Source: Chrysomallon squamiferum
Lineage: Eukaryota > Mollusca > Gastropoda > Neomphalida > Peltospiridae
Length of the DNA stretch: 40,000 nucleotides
Assembly: GCA_012295275.1 (NCBI GenBank)
Contig: CM022678.1
Coordinates: 6,351,059 to 6,391,058 of the forward strand
Direction: 5' to 3'
Shown here: positions 23,346 through 37,900 of the stretch, in pieces
Layout: every line of letters starts with the position of its first letter
Position numbering within the stretch: the stretch's first letter is position 1
The notes under the pieces: generated by a model
What the model saw: only the letters and a program-made list of their open reading frames with translations
The model's database searches: none
What the model was told of the DNA's origin: nothing
Made by a program: the position numbers and the translations under genes

Positions 23346-24784
23346 CACATATCCAATAACAAAATTAAGAATGTTAATAGGTAAAATTATCTCGTTGGAA
23401 TTGATGTTTAATAAACCTGATACATAACGCATTATTTAACTGATGATGAAATTGTAATATCTTTTAGACTTATATAAACATTTTCAAAGCATTAAGACTG
23501 TTTCAATACTTACTGGTATCAGTAGGTGTTGCTACAAAAAATTGAATAAAATAGTTAATGAAATTGAGGAATATTAAAGATACTCAAAACAATTCTAGGA
23601 AAAAGATTTTTTCACAAAGCTGGTTAATGTAACTTCCTCCTCTTTCCCAACTGATATATTTTATAACAGAACTTTTGGTACAGAATAAAGTTAATGAAAG
23701 AATTATATTTCATCAGTTATGTCATTAGAACTTTAAGATGAAGAAAAAGGGAACATCACCTTTCTGAATGTGCAAAAAAACGAAAAAGACTTTTTTCAGA
23801 ACTAAGGAAACATTATTTTGTTCAAACTCATAGTTAGTAAGTACCGTTTTTCCTCCATTACTTAATTGAGTATGAAATTTTAAAGTCTTTTAGATTTACA
23901 TACATAAATATTTTCAAAATATTAAAATTGTTTCCATACTTACTGATTGTAGTAGGTATCGCTACAAAATAAATATTGAATATATATATATATAATTATC
24001 GAATAAAAAAGTTAATCATCTGAATCTGGAGAAATTAGTAAGATTTCCTTAGAAGTAACGTAAAATTATTTCTTTCAAATTGATACTTGAAAAACATACT
24101 ACATACTGCATTATTTAACTGATGATGAAATAGTAATATCCTTTAGACTTATATAAACATTTTCAAAACATTAAAACTGTTTCATTAGTTACTGGTAGTA
24201 GTAGGTGTTCCTACAAGAAAAAATGGAATAAAATAATTAATGACTTTGAGGAATATTAAACATATTCAAACGAATTGTAGGAAAAAGATCGTTTCACAAT
24301 GTTGGTTCATGTAACTGTTTCCTCCTTCCTAATTGATATATTTTAAAACGGAACTGTTCGTACAAAAAAACCCCAGTATATATATAAATATATATATATA
24401 TAGGTAATCGAATAATTAATAATTTAATTTTAGTATGGTGATATACTTTAAAAAGAGGGCTCTGATAATTAGTTCAGCTTTTTTTCTATCAAAGAAATAT
24501 AATGTAACAATCATATTTCATCAGTTATTTCACTAGAACTTTAAAAACAAAAAAAGGGTAACATCACCTTTCTGAATGTGGAAAAATGGAAAAGATTTTT
24601 AGAAAACTAAGGTAAAATTATTTTGTTCAACCTCATAGTTAATAAATATATTGTGTCCTCCATTACTGAATTGATTATGAAATTTGAATATCTTTCAGAG
24701 TTATATACATAAATATTTTCCAAACATTAAAATTGTTTCCATACTTACTGGTTGTAGTAGGTGTCACTACAAAATAAATAAAGA

Positions 24785-24841
<57 letters not shown>

Positions 24842-26272
24842 GATATCCAATAAAAAAATTAAGAATGTTAATAGGTAAAATTATTTCGTTGGAATTGATG
24901 GTTAATAATCTTGATACATAACGCATTATTTAACTGATGATGAAATTGTAATATCTTTTAGACTTATATAAACATTTTCAAAGCATTAAGACTGTTTCAA
25001 TACTTACTGGTATCAGTAGGTGTTGCTACAAAAAATGGAATAAAATAGTTAATGAAATTGAGGAATATTAAAGATACTGAAAACAATTCTCGGAAAAAGA
25101 TTTTTTCACAAAGGTGGTTAATGTAACTTCGTCCTCTTTCCCAATCGATATATTTTATAACAGAACTTTTGGTACAGAATAAAGTTAATGAAAGAATTAT
25201 ATTTCATCAGTTATTTCATTAGAACTTTAAGTTGAAGAAAACTGGATCATCACCTTTCTGAATGTGGAAAAAAGAAAAAGACTTTTTTCAGAACTAAGGA
25301 AACATTATTTTGTTCAAACTCATAGTTAGTAAGTACCGTTTTTCCTCCATTACTTAATTGAGTATGAAATTTTAAAGTCTTTTAGATTTACATACATAAA
25401 TATTTTCAAAATATTAAAATTGTTTCCATACTTACTGATTGTTGTAGGTATCGCTACAGAATAAATATTGAATATATATATATAATTATCGAATAAAAAA
25501 GTTAATCATGTGAATCTGGAGAAATTAGTAAGATTTGCTTAGAACTAAGGTAAAATTATTTCTTTCAAATTGATACTTGATAAACACGCTACATACTGCA
25601 TTATTTAACTGATGATGAAATAGTAATATCCTTTAGACTTATATAAACATTTTCAAAACAATAGAACTGTTTCATTAGTTACTGCTAGTAGTAGGTGTTC
25701 CTACAAGATAAAATGGAATAAAATAATTAATGACTTTGAGGAATATTTAACATATTCAAACCAGTTGTAGGAAAAAGATCGTTTCACAATGTTGGTTCAT
25801 GTATCTGTTTCCTCTTTCCTAATTGATATATTTTAAAACGGAACTGTTCATGCAAAAGGACCCCAGTATATATATAAATATATATATATAGGTAATCGAA
25901 TATTTAATAATTTAATTTTAGTATAGTGATATACTTTAAAAAGAGGGCTCTGATAATTAGTTCAGCTTTCTTTTTATCAAAGAAATATAATGTAACAATT
26001 ATATTTCATCAGTTATTTCACTAGAACTTTAAAAACAAGAAAAGGGTAACATCACCTTTCTGAATGTGGAAAAATGGAAAAGATTTTTAGAAAACTATGC
26101 TAAAATTATTTTGTTCAACCTCATAGTTAATAAATATATTGTGTCCTCCATTACTGAATTGATTATAAAATTTGAATATCTTTCAGAGTTATATACATAA
26201 ATATTTTCCAAACATTAAAATTGTTTCCATACTTACTGGTTGTAGTAGGTGTCACTACAAAATAAATAAAGA

Positions 26273-26329
<57 letters not shown>

Positions 26330-27366
26330 TACATCCAGATAAAAAAAAAGAAAATAAGAATGTTAATAGGTAAAATTATTTCGTTGGAATTGATGGTTAA
26401 TAATCTTGATACATAATGCATTATTTAACTGATGATGAAATTGTAATATCTTTTAGACTTATATAAACATTTTCAAAGCATTAAGACTGTTTCAATACTT
26501 ACTGGTATCAGTAGGTGTTGCTAAAAAAAATGGAATAAAATAGTTAATGAAATTGAGGAATATTAAAGACACTGAAAACAATTCTAGGAAAAAGATTTTT
26601 TCACAAAGCTGGTTAATGTAAGTTCGTCCTCTTTCCCAATCGATATATTTTATAACGGAACTTTTGGTACAGAATAAAGTTAATGAAAGAATTATATTTC
26701 ATCAGTTATCTCATTAGAACTTTAAGATGAAGAAAAAGGGAACATCACCTTTCTGATTGTGCAAAAAAACGAAAAAGACTTTTTTCAGAACTAAGGAAAC
26801 ATTATTTTGTTCAAACTCATAGTTAGTAAGTACCGTTTTTCCTCCATTACTTAATTGAGTATGAAATTTTAAAGTCTTTTATATTTACATACATAAATAT
26901 TTTCAAAATATTAAAATTGTTTCCATACTTACTGATTGTAGTAGGTATCGCTACAAAATAAATATTGAATATATATATATATATAATTATCGAATAAAAA
27001 AGTTAATAATGTGAATCTGGAGAAATTAGTAAGATTTCCTTAGAACTAAGGTAAAATTATTTCTTTCAAATTGATACTTGATAAACATGCTACATATTGC
27101 ATTATTTAACTGATGATGAAATAGTAATATCCTTTAGACTTATATAAACATTTTCAAAACATTAAAACTGTTTCATTAGTTACTGGTAGTAGTAGGTGTT
27201 CCTACAAGAAAAATGGAATAAAATAATTAATGACTTTGAGGAATATTAAACATATTCAAACCAATTATTGGAAAAAGATTGTTTCACAAAGTTGGTTTAT
27301 GTAACTGTGTCCTCTTTCCTAATTGATATATTTTAAAACGGAACTGTTTGTACACAAGAACCCAAG

Positions 27367-27400
<34 letters not shown>

Positions 27401-27782
27401 GGTAATCAAATATTTAATAATTTAATTTTAGTATGGTGATATACTTTAAAAAGAGGGCTCTGATAATTAGTTCAGCTTTTTTTCTATCAAAGAAATATAA
27501 TGTAACAATTATATTTCATCAGTTATTTCACTAGAACTTTAAAAACAAAAAAAGGGTAACATCACCTTTCTGAATGTGGAAAAATGGAAAAGATTTTTAG
27601 AAAACTAAGGTAAAATTATTTTGTTCAACCTCATAGTTAATAAATATATTGTGTCCTCCATTACTGAATTGATTATGAAATTTGAATATCTTTCAGAGTT
27701 ATATACATAAATATTTTCCAAACATTAAAATTGTTTCCATACTTACTGGCTGTAGTAGGTGTCACTACAAAATAAATAAAGA

Positions 27783-27835
<53 letters not shown>

Positions 27836-29270
27836 TCAATATCAAAAAAAAAATTAAGAATGTTAATAGGTAAAATTATTTCGTTGGAATTGATGGTTAA
27901 TAATCTTGATACATAATGCATTATTTAACTGATGATGAAATTGTAATATCTTTTAGACTTATATAAACATTTTCAAAGCATTAAGACTGTTTCAATACTT
28001 ACTGGTATCAGTAGGTGTTGCTACAAAAAATGGAATAAAATAGTTAATGAAATTGAGGAATATTAAAGATACTCAAAACAATTCTAGGAAAAAGATTTTT
28101 TCACAAAGCTGGTTAATGTAACTTCGTCCTCTTTCCCAATCGATATATTTTATAACAGAACTTTTGGTACAGAATAAAGTTAATGAAAGAATTATATTTC
28201 ATCAGTTATGTCATTAGAACTTTAAGATGAAGAAAAAGGGAACATCAGCTTTCTGAATGTGGAAAAACGAAAAAGACTTTTTTCAGAACTAAGGAAACAT
28301 TATTTTGTTCAAACTCATAGTTAGTAAGTACCGTTTTTCCTCCATTACTTAATTGAGTATGAAATTTTAAAGTCTTTTAGATTTACATACATAAATATTT
28401 TCAAAATATTAAAATTGTTTCCATACTTACTGATTGTAGTAGGTATCGCTACAAAATAAATATTGAATATATATATATAATTATCGAATAAAAAAATTAA
28501 TAATGTTAATCTGGAGAAATTAGTAAGATTTGCTTAGAACTAAGGTAAAATTATTTCTTTCAAATTGATACTTTATAAACATGCTACATACTGCATTATT
28601 TAACTGACGATGAAATTGGACTATCCGTTAGACTTATATAAACATTTTCAAAACATTAAAACTGTTTCGTTAGTTTCTGGTAGTAGTAGGTGTTCCTACA
28701 AGAAGAAATGGAATAAAATAGTTAATGACTTTGAGGAATATTAAACATATTCAAACCAATTATAGGAAAAAGATTGTTTCACAAAGTTGGTTCATGTAAC
28801 TGTGTCCTCTTTCCTAATTGATATATTTTAAAACGGAACTGTTCGTACACAAGAACCCCAGTATATATATAAATATATATATATAGGTAATCGAATATTT
28901 AATAATTTAATTTTAGTATAGTGATATACTTTAAAAAGAGGGCTCTGATAATTAGTTCAGCTTTTTTTTTATCAAAGAAATATAATGTAACAATTATATT
29001 TCATCAGTTATTTCACTAGAACTTTAAAAACAAAAAAAGGGTAACATCACCTTTCTGAATGTGGAAAAATGGAAAAGATTTTTAGAAAACTATGCTAAAA
29101 TTATTTTGTTCAACCTCATAGTTAATAAATATATTGTGTCCTCCATTACTGAATTGATTATGAAATTTGAATATCTTTCAGAGTTATATACATAAATATT
29201 TTCCAAACATTAAAATTGTTTCCATACTTACTGGTTGTAGTAGGTGTCACTACAAAATAAATAAAGAATG

Positions 29271-29334
<64 letters not shown>

Positions 29335-32300
29335 GATATCCAATAAAAAAATTAAGAATGTTAATAGGTAAAATTATTTCGTTGGAATTGATGGTTAATA
29401 AACTTGATACATAATGCATTATTTAACTGATGATGAAATTGTAATATCTTTTAGACTTATATAAACATTTTCAAAGCATTAAGACTGTTTCAATACTTAC
29501 TGGTATCAGTAGGTGTTGCTACAAAAAATGGAATAAAATAGTTAATGAAATTGAGGAATATTAAAGATACTCAAAACAATTCTAGGAAAAAAATTTTTTC
29601 ACAAAGGTTGGTTAATGTAACTTCGTCCTCTTTCCCAATCGATATATTTTATAACAGAACTTTTGGTACAGAATAAAGTTAATGAAAGAATTATATTTCA
29701 TCAGTTATGTCATTAGAACTTTAAGATGAAGAAAAAGGGAACATCAGCTTTCTGAATGTGCTAAAAAACGAAAAAGACTTTTTCAGAACTAAGGAAACAT
29801 TATTTTGTTCAAACTCATAGTTAATAAGTACGGTTTATTCTCCATACTTCATAAACATGATACATAATCCTTTATTTAACTGATGATCAAATTGTAACAT
29901 CTTTTAGACTTATATAAAAATTTTGAAAACATTAAAACTGTTTCATTACTTACTGGTAGTAGTAGGTGTTGCTACAAAAAAAAAAATGGAAAAAAATAGT
30001 TAATGAAATTGGCTAATATTAAACATACTCAAAGCAATTCTAAGAAAAAGATTTTTTCACAAAGTTGGTTAATGTAAGTTTGTCCTCTTTCCCAATCGAT
30101 ATATTTGATAATGGAACTGATTGAACAGAATAAAGTTAATGACAGGATTACATTTCATCAGTTATTTCATTAGAACTTTAAGAAGAAGAATAGTGGAACA
30201 TCATCTTTCTGAATGTGGAAAAATGAAGAAGATTTTTTTCACAACTAAGGTAACATTATGTTGTTCAAACTCTTAGTTAATAAATATCCTGTATCCTCCA
30301 TTACTGAATTGATTGTGAAATTTTAATATCTTTTAGAGTTACATACATAAATATCTTCAAAATATTAAAATTGTTTCCATACTTACTGGTTGTACCAGGT
30401 GTCGCTACAAAATAAATATTAAATATATATATTTATATATAATTATCCAATAAAAAAATTAATAATGTGAATCTGGAGAAATTAGTAAGATTTCGTTAGA
30501 ACTAATGTAAAATTATTTCGTTCAAACTGATGCTTCATAAACGTGCTACATACTGCATTATTTAACTGATGATGAAGAAGTAATATCGTTTTGACATATA
30601 AATATTTTAAAAACTTTAAAACTGTTTCATTACTTACTGGTAGTAGTAGGTGGTGCTACAAAAAATGGAATTAAATAATTAATGACATTGACGAATATTA
30701 AACATACTCAAAACAATTGTAGGAAAAAGATTGTTTCAGAAAGTTGGTCCATGCAACTTTGTCCTCTTTCCCAATTGATATATTTTATAACGGAACTGTT
30801 CGTACACAAGAACCCAAGTGTATACATATGTATAACAAAAAAATAAATAATTTAGTTATACTGTAGACATATATTTTAAAAAGAGGGATGTAATAATTAT
30901 TTCAGCATTTTGTTATGGAATAAAGTTAATGAAAGAATTATATTTCTTCAGTTATTATACTAGAATTTTAAAAAGAAGAAAAGAAAGTCACCTTTCTGAA
31001 TGTGCAAAAAATGAAAAACACTTTATCAGAACTATGGTAACATTATTTTTTCAAACCCATAGCTAATAAATACTCTGTACCTTCCGTTACTTAATTGATT
31101 CGAAATTTTAAAATATTTTAGAGTTATATATATAAATATTTTCAGAACATTAAAATTATTTCCATACTTACTGGTTGTTGTAGGTGTTGCTGCAAAATAA
31201 ATATGAAATTATATATATATATATATCCAACAAAAAAATTTCAATGAGAATCTGGAAAAAATACTAAGATTTTCTTAGACCTAAGATAAAATTACTTCAT
31301 TCAAATTTATGGTTAATAAACATGTTACATACTGTTTTATTTAAATGATTATGAAATTGGAATATCCTTTAGACTCATATAAACATTTTCAAAACATTAA
31401 AACTGTTTCATTACTTACTGGTAGTAGTAGGTGTTCCTACAAAAAAAAAATGGAATAAAATAATTAATGACTTTGACGAATATTAAACATATTCAAACCA
31501 ATTGTAGGAAAAAGATTTTTTCAAAAAGTTGGTTCATGTAACTTCGTCCTCTTTCCCAATCGATATAATTTATAACAGAACTTTTGGTACAGAATAAAGT
31601 TAATGAAAGAATTATATTTCATCAGTTATGTCATTAGAACTTTAAGATGAAGAAAAGGGGAACATCACCTTTCTGAATATGGAAAAATGAAAAAGGCTTT
31701 TTTCAGAACTAAGGAAACATTATTTTGTTCAAACTCATGGTTAATAAGTACGGTTTATCCTCCATTACTTAATTGATTATGAAATTTTAAACTCTTTTAG
31801 AGTTACACACATAAATATTTTCAAAATATTAAAATTGTTTCCATACTTACTGCTTCTAGTAAGTATCGCTACAAAATAAATATTGAATATAAATATATAA
31901 TTATCGAATAAAAAAATTAATAAGGTGAATCTGGAGAAATTAGTAAGATTTCCTTAGAACTAAGATAAAATTATTTCTTTCAAATTGATACTTGATAAAC
32001 ATGCTACATACTGCATTATTTAACTGATGACGAAATACTAATATCCTTTAGACTTATATAAACATTTTCAAAACATTAAAACTGTTTCATTAGTTACTGG
32101 TAGTAGTAGGTGTTCCTACAAGAAAAAATGGAATAAAATAGTTAATGACTTTCAGGAATATTAAACATATTCAAACCAATTCTAAGAAAAAGATTGTTTT
32201 ACAAAGTTGGTCCATGCAACTGTGTCCTCTTTCCTAATTGATATATTTTAAAACGGAACTGTTTGTACAAAAGAACCCCAGTATATATATAAATGTATAT

Positions 32301-32688
32301 ATATATAGGTAATCGAATATTCAATAATTTAATTTTAGTATGGTGATATACTTTAAAAAGAGGGCTCTGATAATTAGTTCAGCTTTTTTTTATCGAAGAA
32401 ATATAATGTAACAATTATATTTCATCAGTTATTTCACTAGAACTTTAAAAACAAGAAAAGGGTAACATCACCTTTCTGAACGTGGAAAAATGGAAAAGAT
32501 TTTTAGAAAACTAAGGTAAAATTATTTTGTGCAAACTCTTAGTTAATAAATATGTTGTATCCTCCATTACTGAATTGATTATGAAATTTTAATATGTTTC
32601 AGAGTTACATACATAAATATTTTCCAAACATTAAAATTGTTTCCATACTTACGGGTTGTAGTAGGTGTCGCTACAAAATAAATAAAGA

Positions 32689-32735
<47 letters not shown>

Positions 32736-34857
32736 AACACACATATCCAATAAAAAAAATTAAGAATGTTAATAGGTAAAATTATTTCGTTGGAATTGAT
32801 GGTTAATAATCTTGATACATAACGCATTATTTAACTGATGATGAAATTGTAATATCTTTTAGACTTATATAAACATTTTCAAAGCATTGAGACTGTTTCA
32901 ATACTTACTGGTATCAGTAGGTGTTGCTACAAAAAATGGAATAAAATAGTTAATGAAATTGAGGAATATTAAAGATACTCAAAACAATTCTAGGAAAAAG
33001 ATTTTTTCACAAAGCTGGTTAATGTAACTTCGTCCTCTTTCCCAATCGGTATATTTTATAACGGAACTTTTGGTACAGAATAAAGTTAACGAAAGAATTA
33101 TATTTCTTCAGTTATTATACTAGAATTTTAAAAAGAAGGAAAGAAAATCACCTTTCTGAATGTGCAAAAAATGAAAAACACTTTCTCAGAACTATGCTAA
33201 CATTATTTTTTCAAACCCATATCTAATAAATACTCTGTACCTTCCGTTACTTAATTGATTCGAAATTTTAAAATATTTTTTAGAGTTATATATATAAATA
33301 TTTTCAGAACATTAAAATTATTTATATACTTACTGGTTGTTCTAGGTGTGTCTGCAAAATAAATATGAAATTATATATATATATATATCCAACAAAAAAA
33401 TTTCAATGAGAATCTGGAAAAAATACTAAGATTTTCTTAGACCTAAGATAAAATTACTTCGTTCAAATTTATTGTTAATAAACATGTTACATACTGTTTT
33501 ATTTAAATGATTATGAAATTGGAATATCCTTTAGACTCATATAAACATTTTCAAAACATTAGAACTGTTTCATTACTTACTGGTAGTAGTAGGTGTTCCT
33601 ACAAAAAAAAAAATGGAATAAAATAATTAATGACTTTGACGAATATTAAACATATTCAAACCAATTGTAGGAAAAAGATTTTTTCAAAAAGTTGGTTAAT
33701 GTAACTTCGTCCTCTTTCCCAATCGATATAATTTATAACAGAACTTTTGGTACAGAATAAAGTTAATGAAAGAATTATATTTCATCAGTTATGTCATTAG
33801 AACTTTAAGATGAAGAAAAGGGGAACATCACCTTTCTGAATATGGAAAAATGAAAAAGGCTTTTTTCAGAACTAAGCAAACATTATTTTGTTCAAACTCA
33901 TGGTTAATAAGTATGCTGTATCCTCCATTACTGAATTGATTATGAAATTTTAAACTCTTTTAGAGTTACATACATAAATATTTTCAAAATATTAAAATTG
34001 TTTCCATACTTACTGCTTCTAGTAATTATCGCTACAAAATAAATATTGAATATAAATATATAATTATCGAATAAAACAATTAATCATGTGAATCTGGAGA
34101 AATTAGTAAGATTTCCTTAGAACTAAGATAAAATTATTTCTTTCAAATTGATACTTGATAAACATGCTACATACTGCATTATTTAACTGATGACGAAATA
34201 CTAATATCCTTTAAACTTATATAAACATTTTGGAAACATTAAAACTGTTTCATTAGTTACTGGTAGTAGTAGGTGTTGCTACAAGAAAAAATGGAATAAA
34301 ATAATTAATGACTTTCAGGAATATTAAACATATTCAAACCAATTGTAAGAAAAAGATTGTTTCACAAAGTTGGTCCATGCAACTGTGTCCTCTTTCCTAA
34401 TTGATATATTTTAAAACGGAACTGTTCGTACAAAAGAACCCCAGTATATCTATAAATGTATATATATATAGGTAATCGAATATTCAATAATTTAATTTTA
34501 GTATGGTGATATACTTTAAAAAGAGGGCTCTGATAATTAGTTCATCTTTTTTTATTTCTAAGAAATATAATGAAAGAATTATATTTCATCATTTATGTCA
34601 TTAGAACTTTAAAAACAAGAAAAGGGTAACATCACCTTTCTGAACGTGGAAAAATGGAAAAGATTTTTAGAAAACTAAGGTAAAATTATTTTGTTCAAAC
34701 TCTTAGTTAATAAATATGTTGTATATCCTCCATTACTGAATTGATTATGAAATTTTAATATCTTTCAGAGTTACATACATAAATATTTTCCAAACATTAA
34801 AATTGTTTCCATACTTACGGGTTGTAGTAGGTGTCACTACAAAATAAATAAAGAATG

Positions 34858-34906
<49 letters not shown>

Positions 34907-37900
34907 CCAATGAAAAAATTAAGAATGTTAATAGGTAAAATTATTTCGTTGGAATTGATGGTTAATAATCTTGATACATAATGCATTATTTAACTGATGA
35001 TGAAATTGTAATATCTTTTAGACTTATATAAACATTTTCAAAGCATTGAGACTGTTTCAATACTTACTGGTATCAGTAGGTGTTGCTACAAAAAATGGAA
35101 TAAAATAGTTAATGAAATTGAGGAATATTAAAGATACTCAAAACAATTCTAGGAAAAACATTTTTTTCACAAACCTGGTTAATGTAACTTCGTCCTCTTT
35201 CCCAATCGATATATTTTATAACAGAACTTTTGGTACAGAATAAAGTTAATGAAGGAATTATATTTCATCAGTTATGTCATTACAACTTTAAGATGAAGAA
35301 AAGGGGAACATCACCTTTCTGAATGTGGAAAAACGAAAAAGACTTTTTTCAGAACTAAGGAAACATTATTTTGTTCAAACTCATAGTTAATAAGTATGCT
35401 GTATCCTCCATTACTGAATTGATTATGAAATTTTAAAGTCTTTTAGATTTACATACATAAATATTTTCAAAATATTAAAATTGTTTCCATACTTACTGGT
35501 TGTAGTAGGTATCGCTACAAAATAAATATTGAATATATATATATATAATTATCGAATAAAAAAATTAATAATGTGAATCTGGAGAAATTAGTAAGATTTC
35601 CTTAGAAGTAACGTAAAATTATTTCTTTCAAATTGATACTGGATAAGCATGGTAGATACTTCATTATTTAACTGATGATGAAATAGTAATATCCTTTAGA
35701 CTTATATAAACATTTTCAAAACATTAAAACTGTTTCATTAGTTACTGGTAGTAGTAGGTGTTCCTACAAGAAAAAATGGAATAAAATAGTTAATGACTTT
35801 CAGGAATATTAAACATATTCAAACGAATTGTAGGAAAAAGATTGTTTCACAAAGTTGGTCCATGCAACTGTGTCCTCCTTCCTAATTGATATATTTTAAA
35901 ACGGAACTGTTTGTACACAAGAACCCCAGTATATATATAAATGTATATATATATAGGTAATCGAATATTTAATAATTTAATTTTAGTATTGTGATATACT
36001 TTAAAAAGAGGGCTCTGATAATTAGTTCACCTTTTTTTAATCAAAGAAATATAATGTAAGAATTATATTTCATCAGTGATTTCAGTAGAACTTTAAAAAC
36101 AAGAAAAGGGGAACATCACTTTTCTGAATCTGGAAAAATGAAAACTGTTTTATCTGAAGTTTTAATTGACCAGTTTGTGTAATTTCAAGACCATATAAAT
36201 TGTTCTAATATTTACTGGAAGACGACGTCTAGAAGTAACAGAATAAAATAAAATAAAATAAAATAAAAACATTGTTAATCAACCTGACATACATAAACGA
36301 TATTTTATTAGAATTAAAGAACAGTAAACCATTCTAAGAAAAATGTATTTCAGAAAATAATGAAGCAATATGATTTTATCTGATTCTTGAAAAGATGGAA
36401 AAGACTGACTATACTGGGATTACTAACACCCTTTACTGGTCCTAAGCAAACATGTTCAGATTCCAACTTCTGCTTTATAAATATATTATATACAGTATTA
36501 TTTAATTATAAAAATAGTGAAAAAAAAATGGCTCGATTCTTAGAAAGGATTATTAAGATACGTGTATCTATCTTTGTACTTTTTCTTTATTTTATTATTT
36601 GTTTTATTTTTATTTCTTTTTATATATAATAACTTACCTGTTGTTCGAGATGAACCTGAAAAAGGTAAAATAACAATAAATATAATCATATGAAATATAA
36701 AAAGTATTAATAATTTGATTTTTATTTCTTTTTAAAATAAAATAAACAAAAATATAAAGATAAGAGGTATAAATACTATTACTTTATAGAATTCGTTTGT
36801 GTTTTAGATTTATAAATAATTTCAACACAATAAAAAAATTGTTTAAGCATTTGCTCGAAGATGGCACACAAGATAACACTAATATTAGAATAAAAATAGA
36901 ATGAAATTATTAATATAGGAACATTAAATATATTTTATTAGAAATAAACAAAAGAAACTTTCCATAAAAAGTAGATGTATTTGTATTTGTATTCTATGAT
37001 ACTTTTCTAATAATTTACATGTTGATCAAGACGAACCTGAATAAAGTCGAATACATTTATTTAATTAACTGTAAAACGTTTATGTTGTTTTTATAAAATG
37101 TACAGGTAAGTTTTGATGAATATAAAGGATATTTTATTAGAACTAAACATTAACAAACCATTCTAAGAAAAATGTATTTCAGAAAATAATGAAACAATAT
37201 GATTTTATCTGATTCTTGAAAAGATGAAAAAGACTGACTATACTGTGATTACTAAGACACTTTATTGACCTTAAGCAAACATGTTCAGCTTCCAACTTCT
37301 GCTTTATAGATATGTTATATACTGTATTATTTAATTATAAAAATAGTGAAAAAACTGTATTATATAATCTTTGTTTCTGTGCTAGATTTTTATTTCATAT
37401 TAAACTAATACAAAATGTTTATGTATTCACTGGAAGACATTTAACGACATTTTCCTATCAAAAAGAAAAACGTTCAGTTCAGGTATATCAAACATATTTT
37501 AGTAGAAATAGACAACAACAAAACGTTTAATAAGTATTTAATAAGCCTATCTTATCTTTATGCTTTTGTTGCTTTTAACATTTAATCATTTACCTGTTGA
37601 TAAAAAGATAAAATAAATTTTTAACTATAAACATAATTAAATGAAATGTAATTATTGTTAAAAACAATACACTCTGAGGAAACAAAATGTTAAGTAATAT
37701 TATTTTGAATTCAATATATAAGAAACTCTTGAACAATTTGTACGATCACTCAGTTTTCATAGCTTATTATTCTGTATCTCTTTGTCTGCGTGTGCCTTTG
37801 TATTATAATGTTCTTGAGTTTCGAAAATTTGAAACAGAATATATATATATATATATATATATTATGTTTCAAGAGAAAAAAAAAGATATATATATATATA

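Larger units (their letters stand above)
22750..29845 (-). repeat. Tandem ~1.49-kb higher-order repeats, four micro-exons each
   Basis: The exon order GA-, CGATA-, CAACACC(TGATACC)-, TGACACC-class recurs with offsets of 1483-1501 bp: 28678/27184/25683/24193, 28431/26933/25436/23944, 28003/26503/25008/23514 and 27747/26237/24749/23260, plus 29501/29232. Introns are almost identical between copies. The rightmost copy is cut short near 29848. Confidence 0.88.
31060..35400 (-). repeat. Two tandem ~2.16-kb higher-order repeats, six micro-exons each
   Basis: Exons 35068, 34819, 34261, 34014, 33581 and 33334 pair with 32909, 32653, 32098, 31851, 31419 and 31172, with offsets of 2159-2166 bp. Flanking introns are nearly identical. 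Confidence 0.87.

Noticed and set aside
16345-35763. Regularly spaced near-identical short repeats resembling a CRISPR array
   Set aside because: The spacers are hundreds of bases long and are themselves repeats of each other, and each short repeat has AG/GT splice borders; the DNA is eukaryotic.
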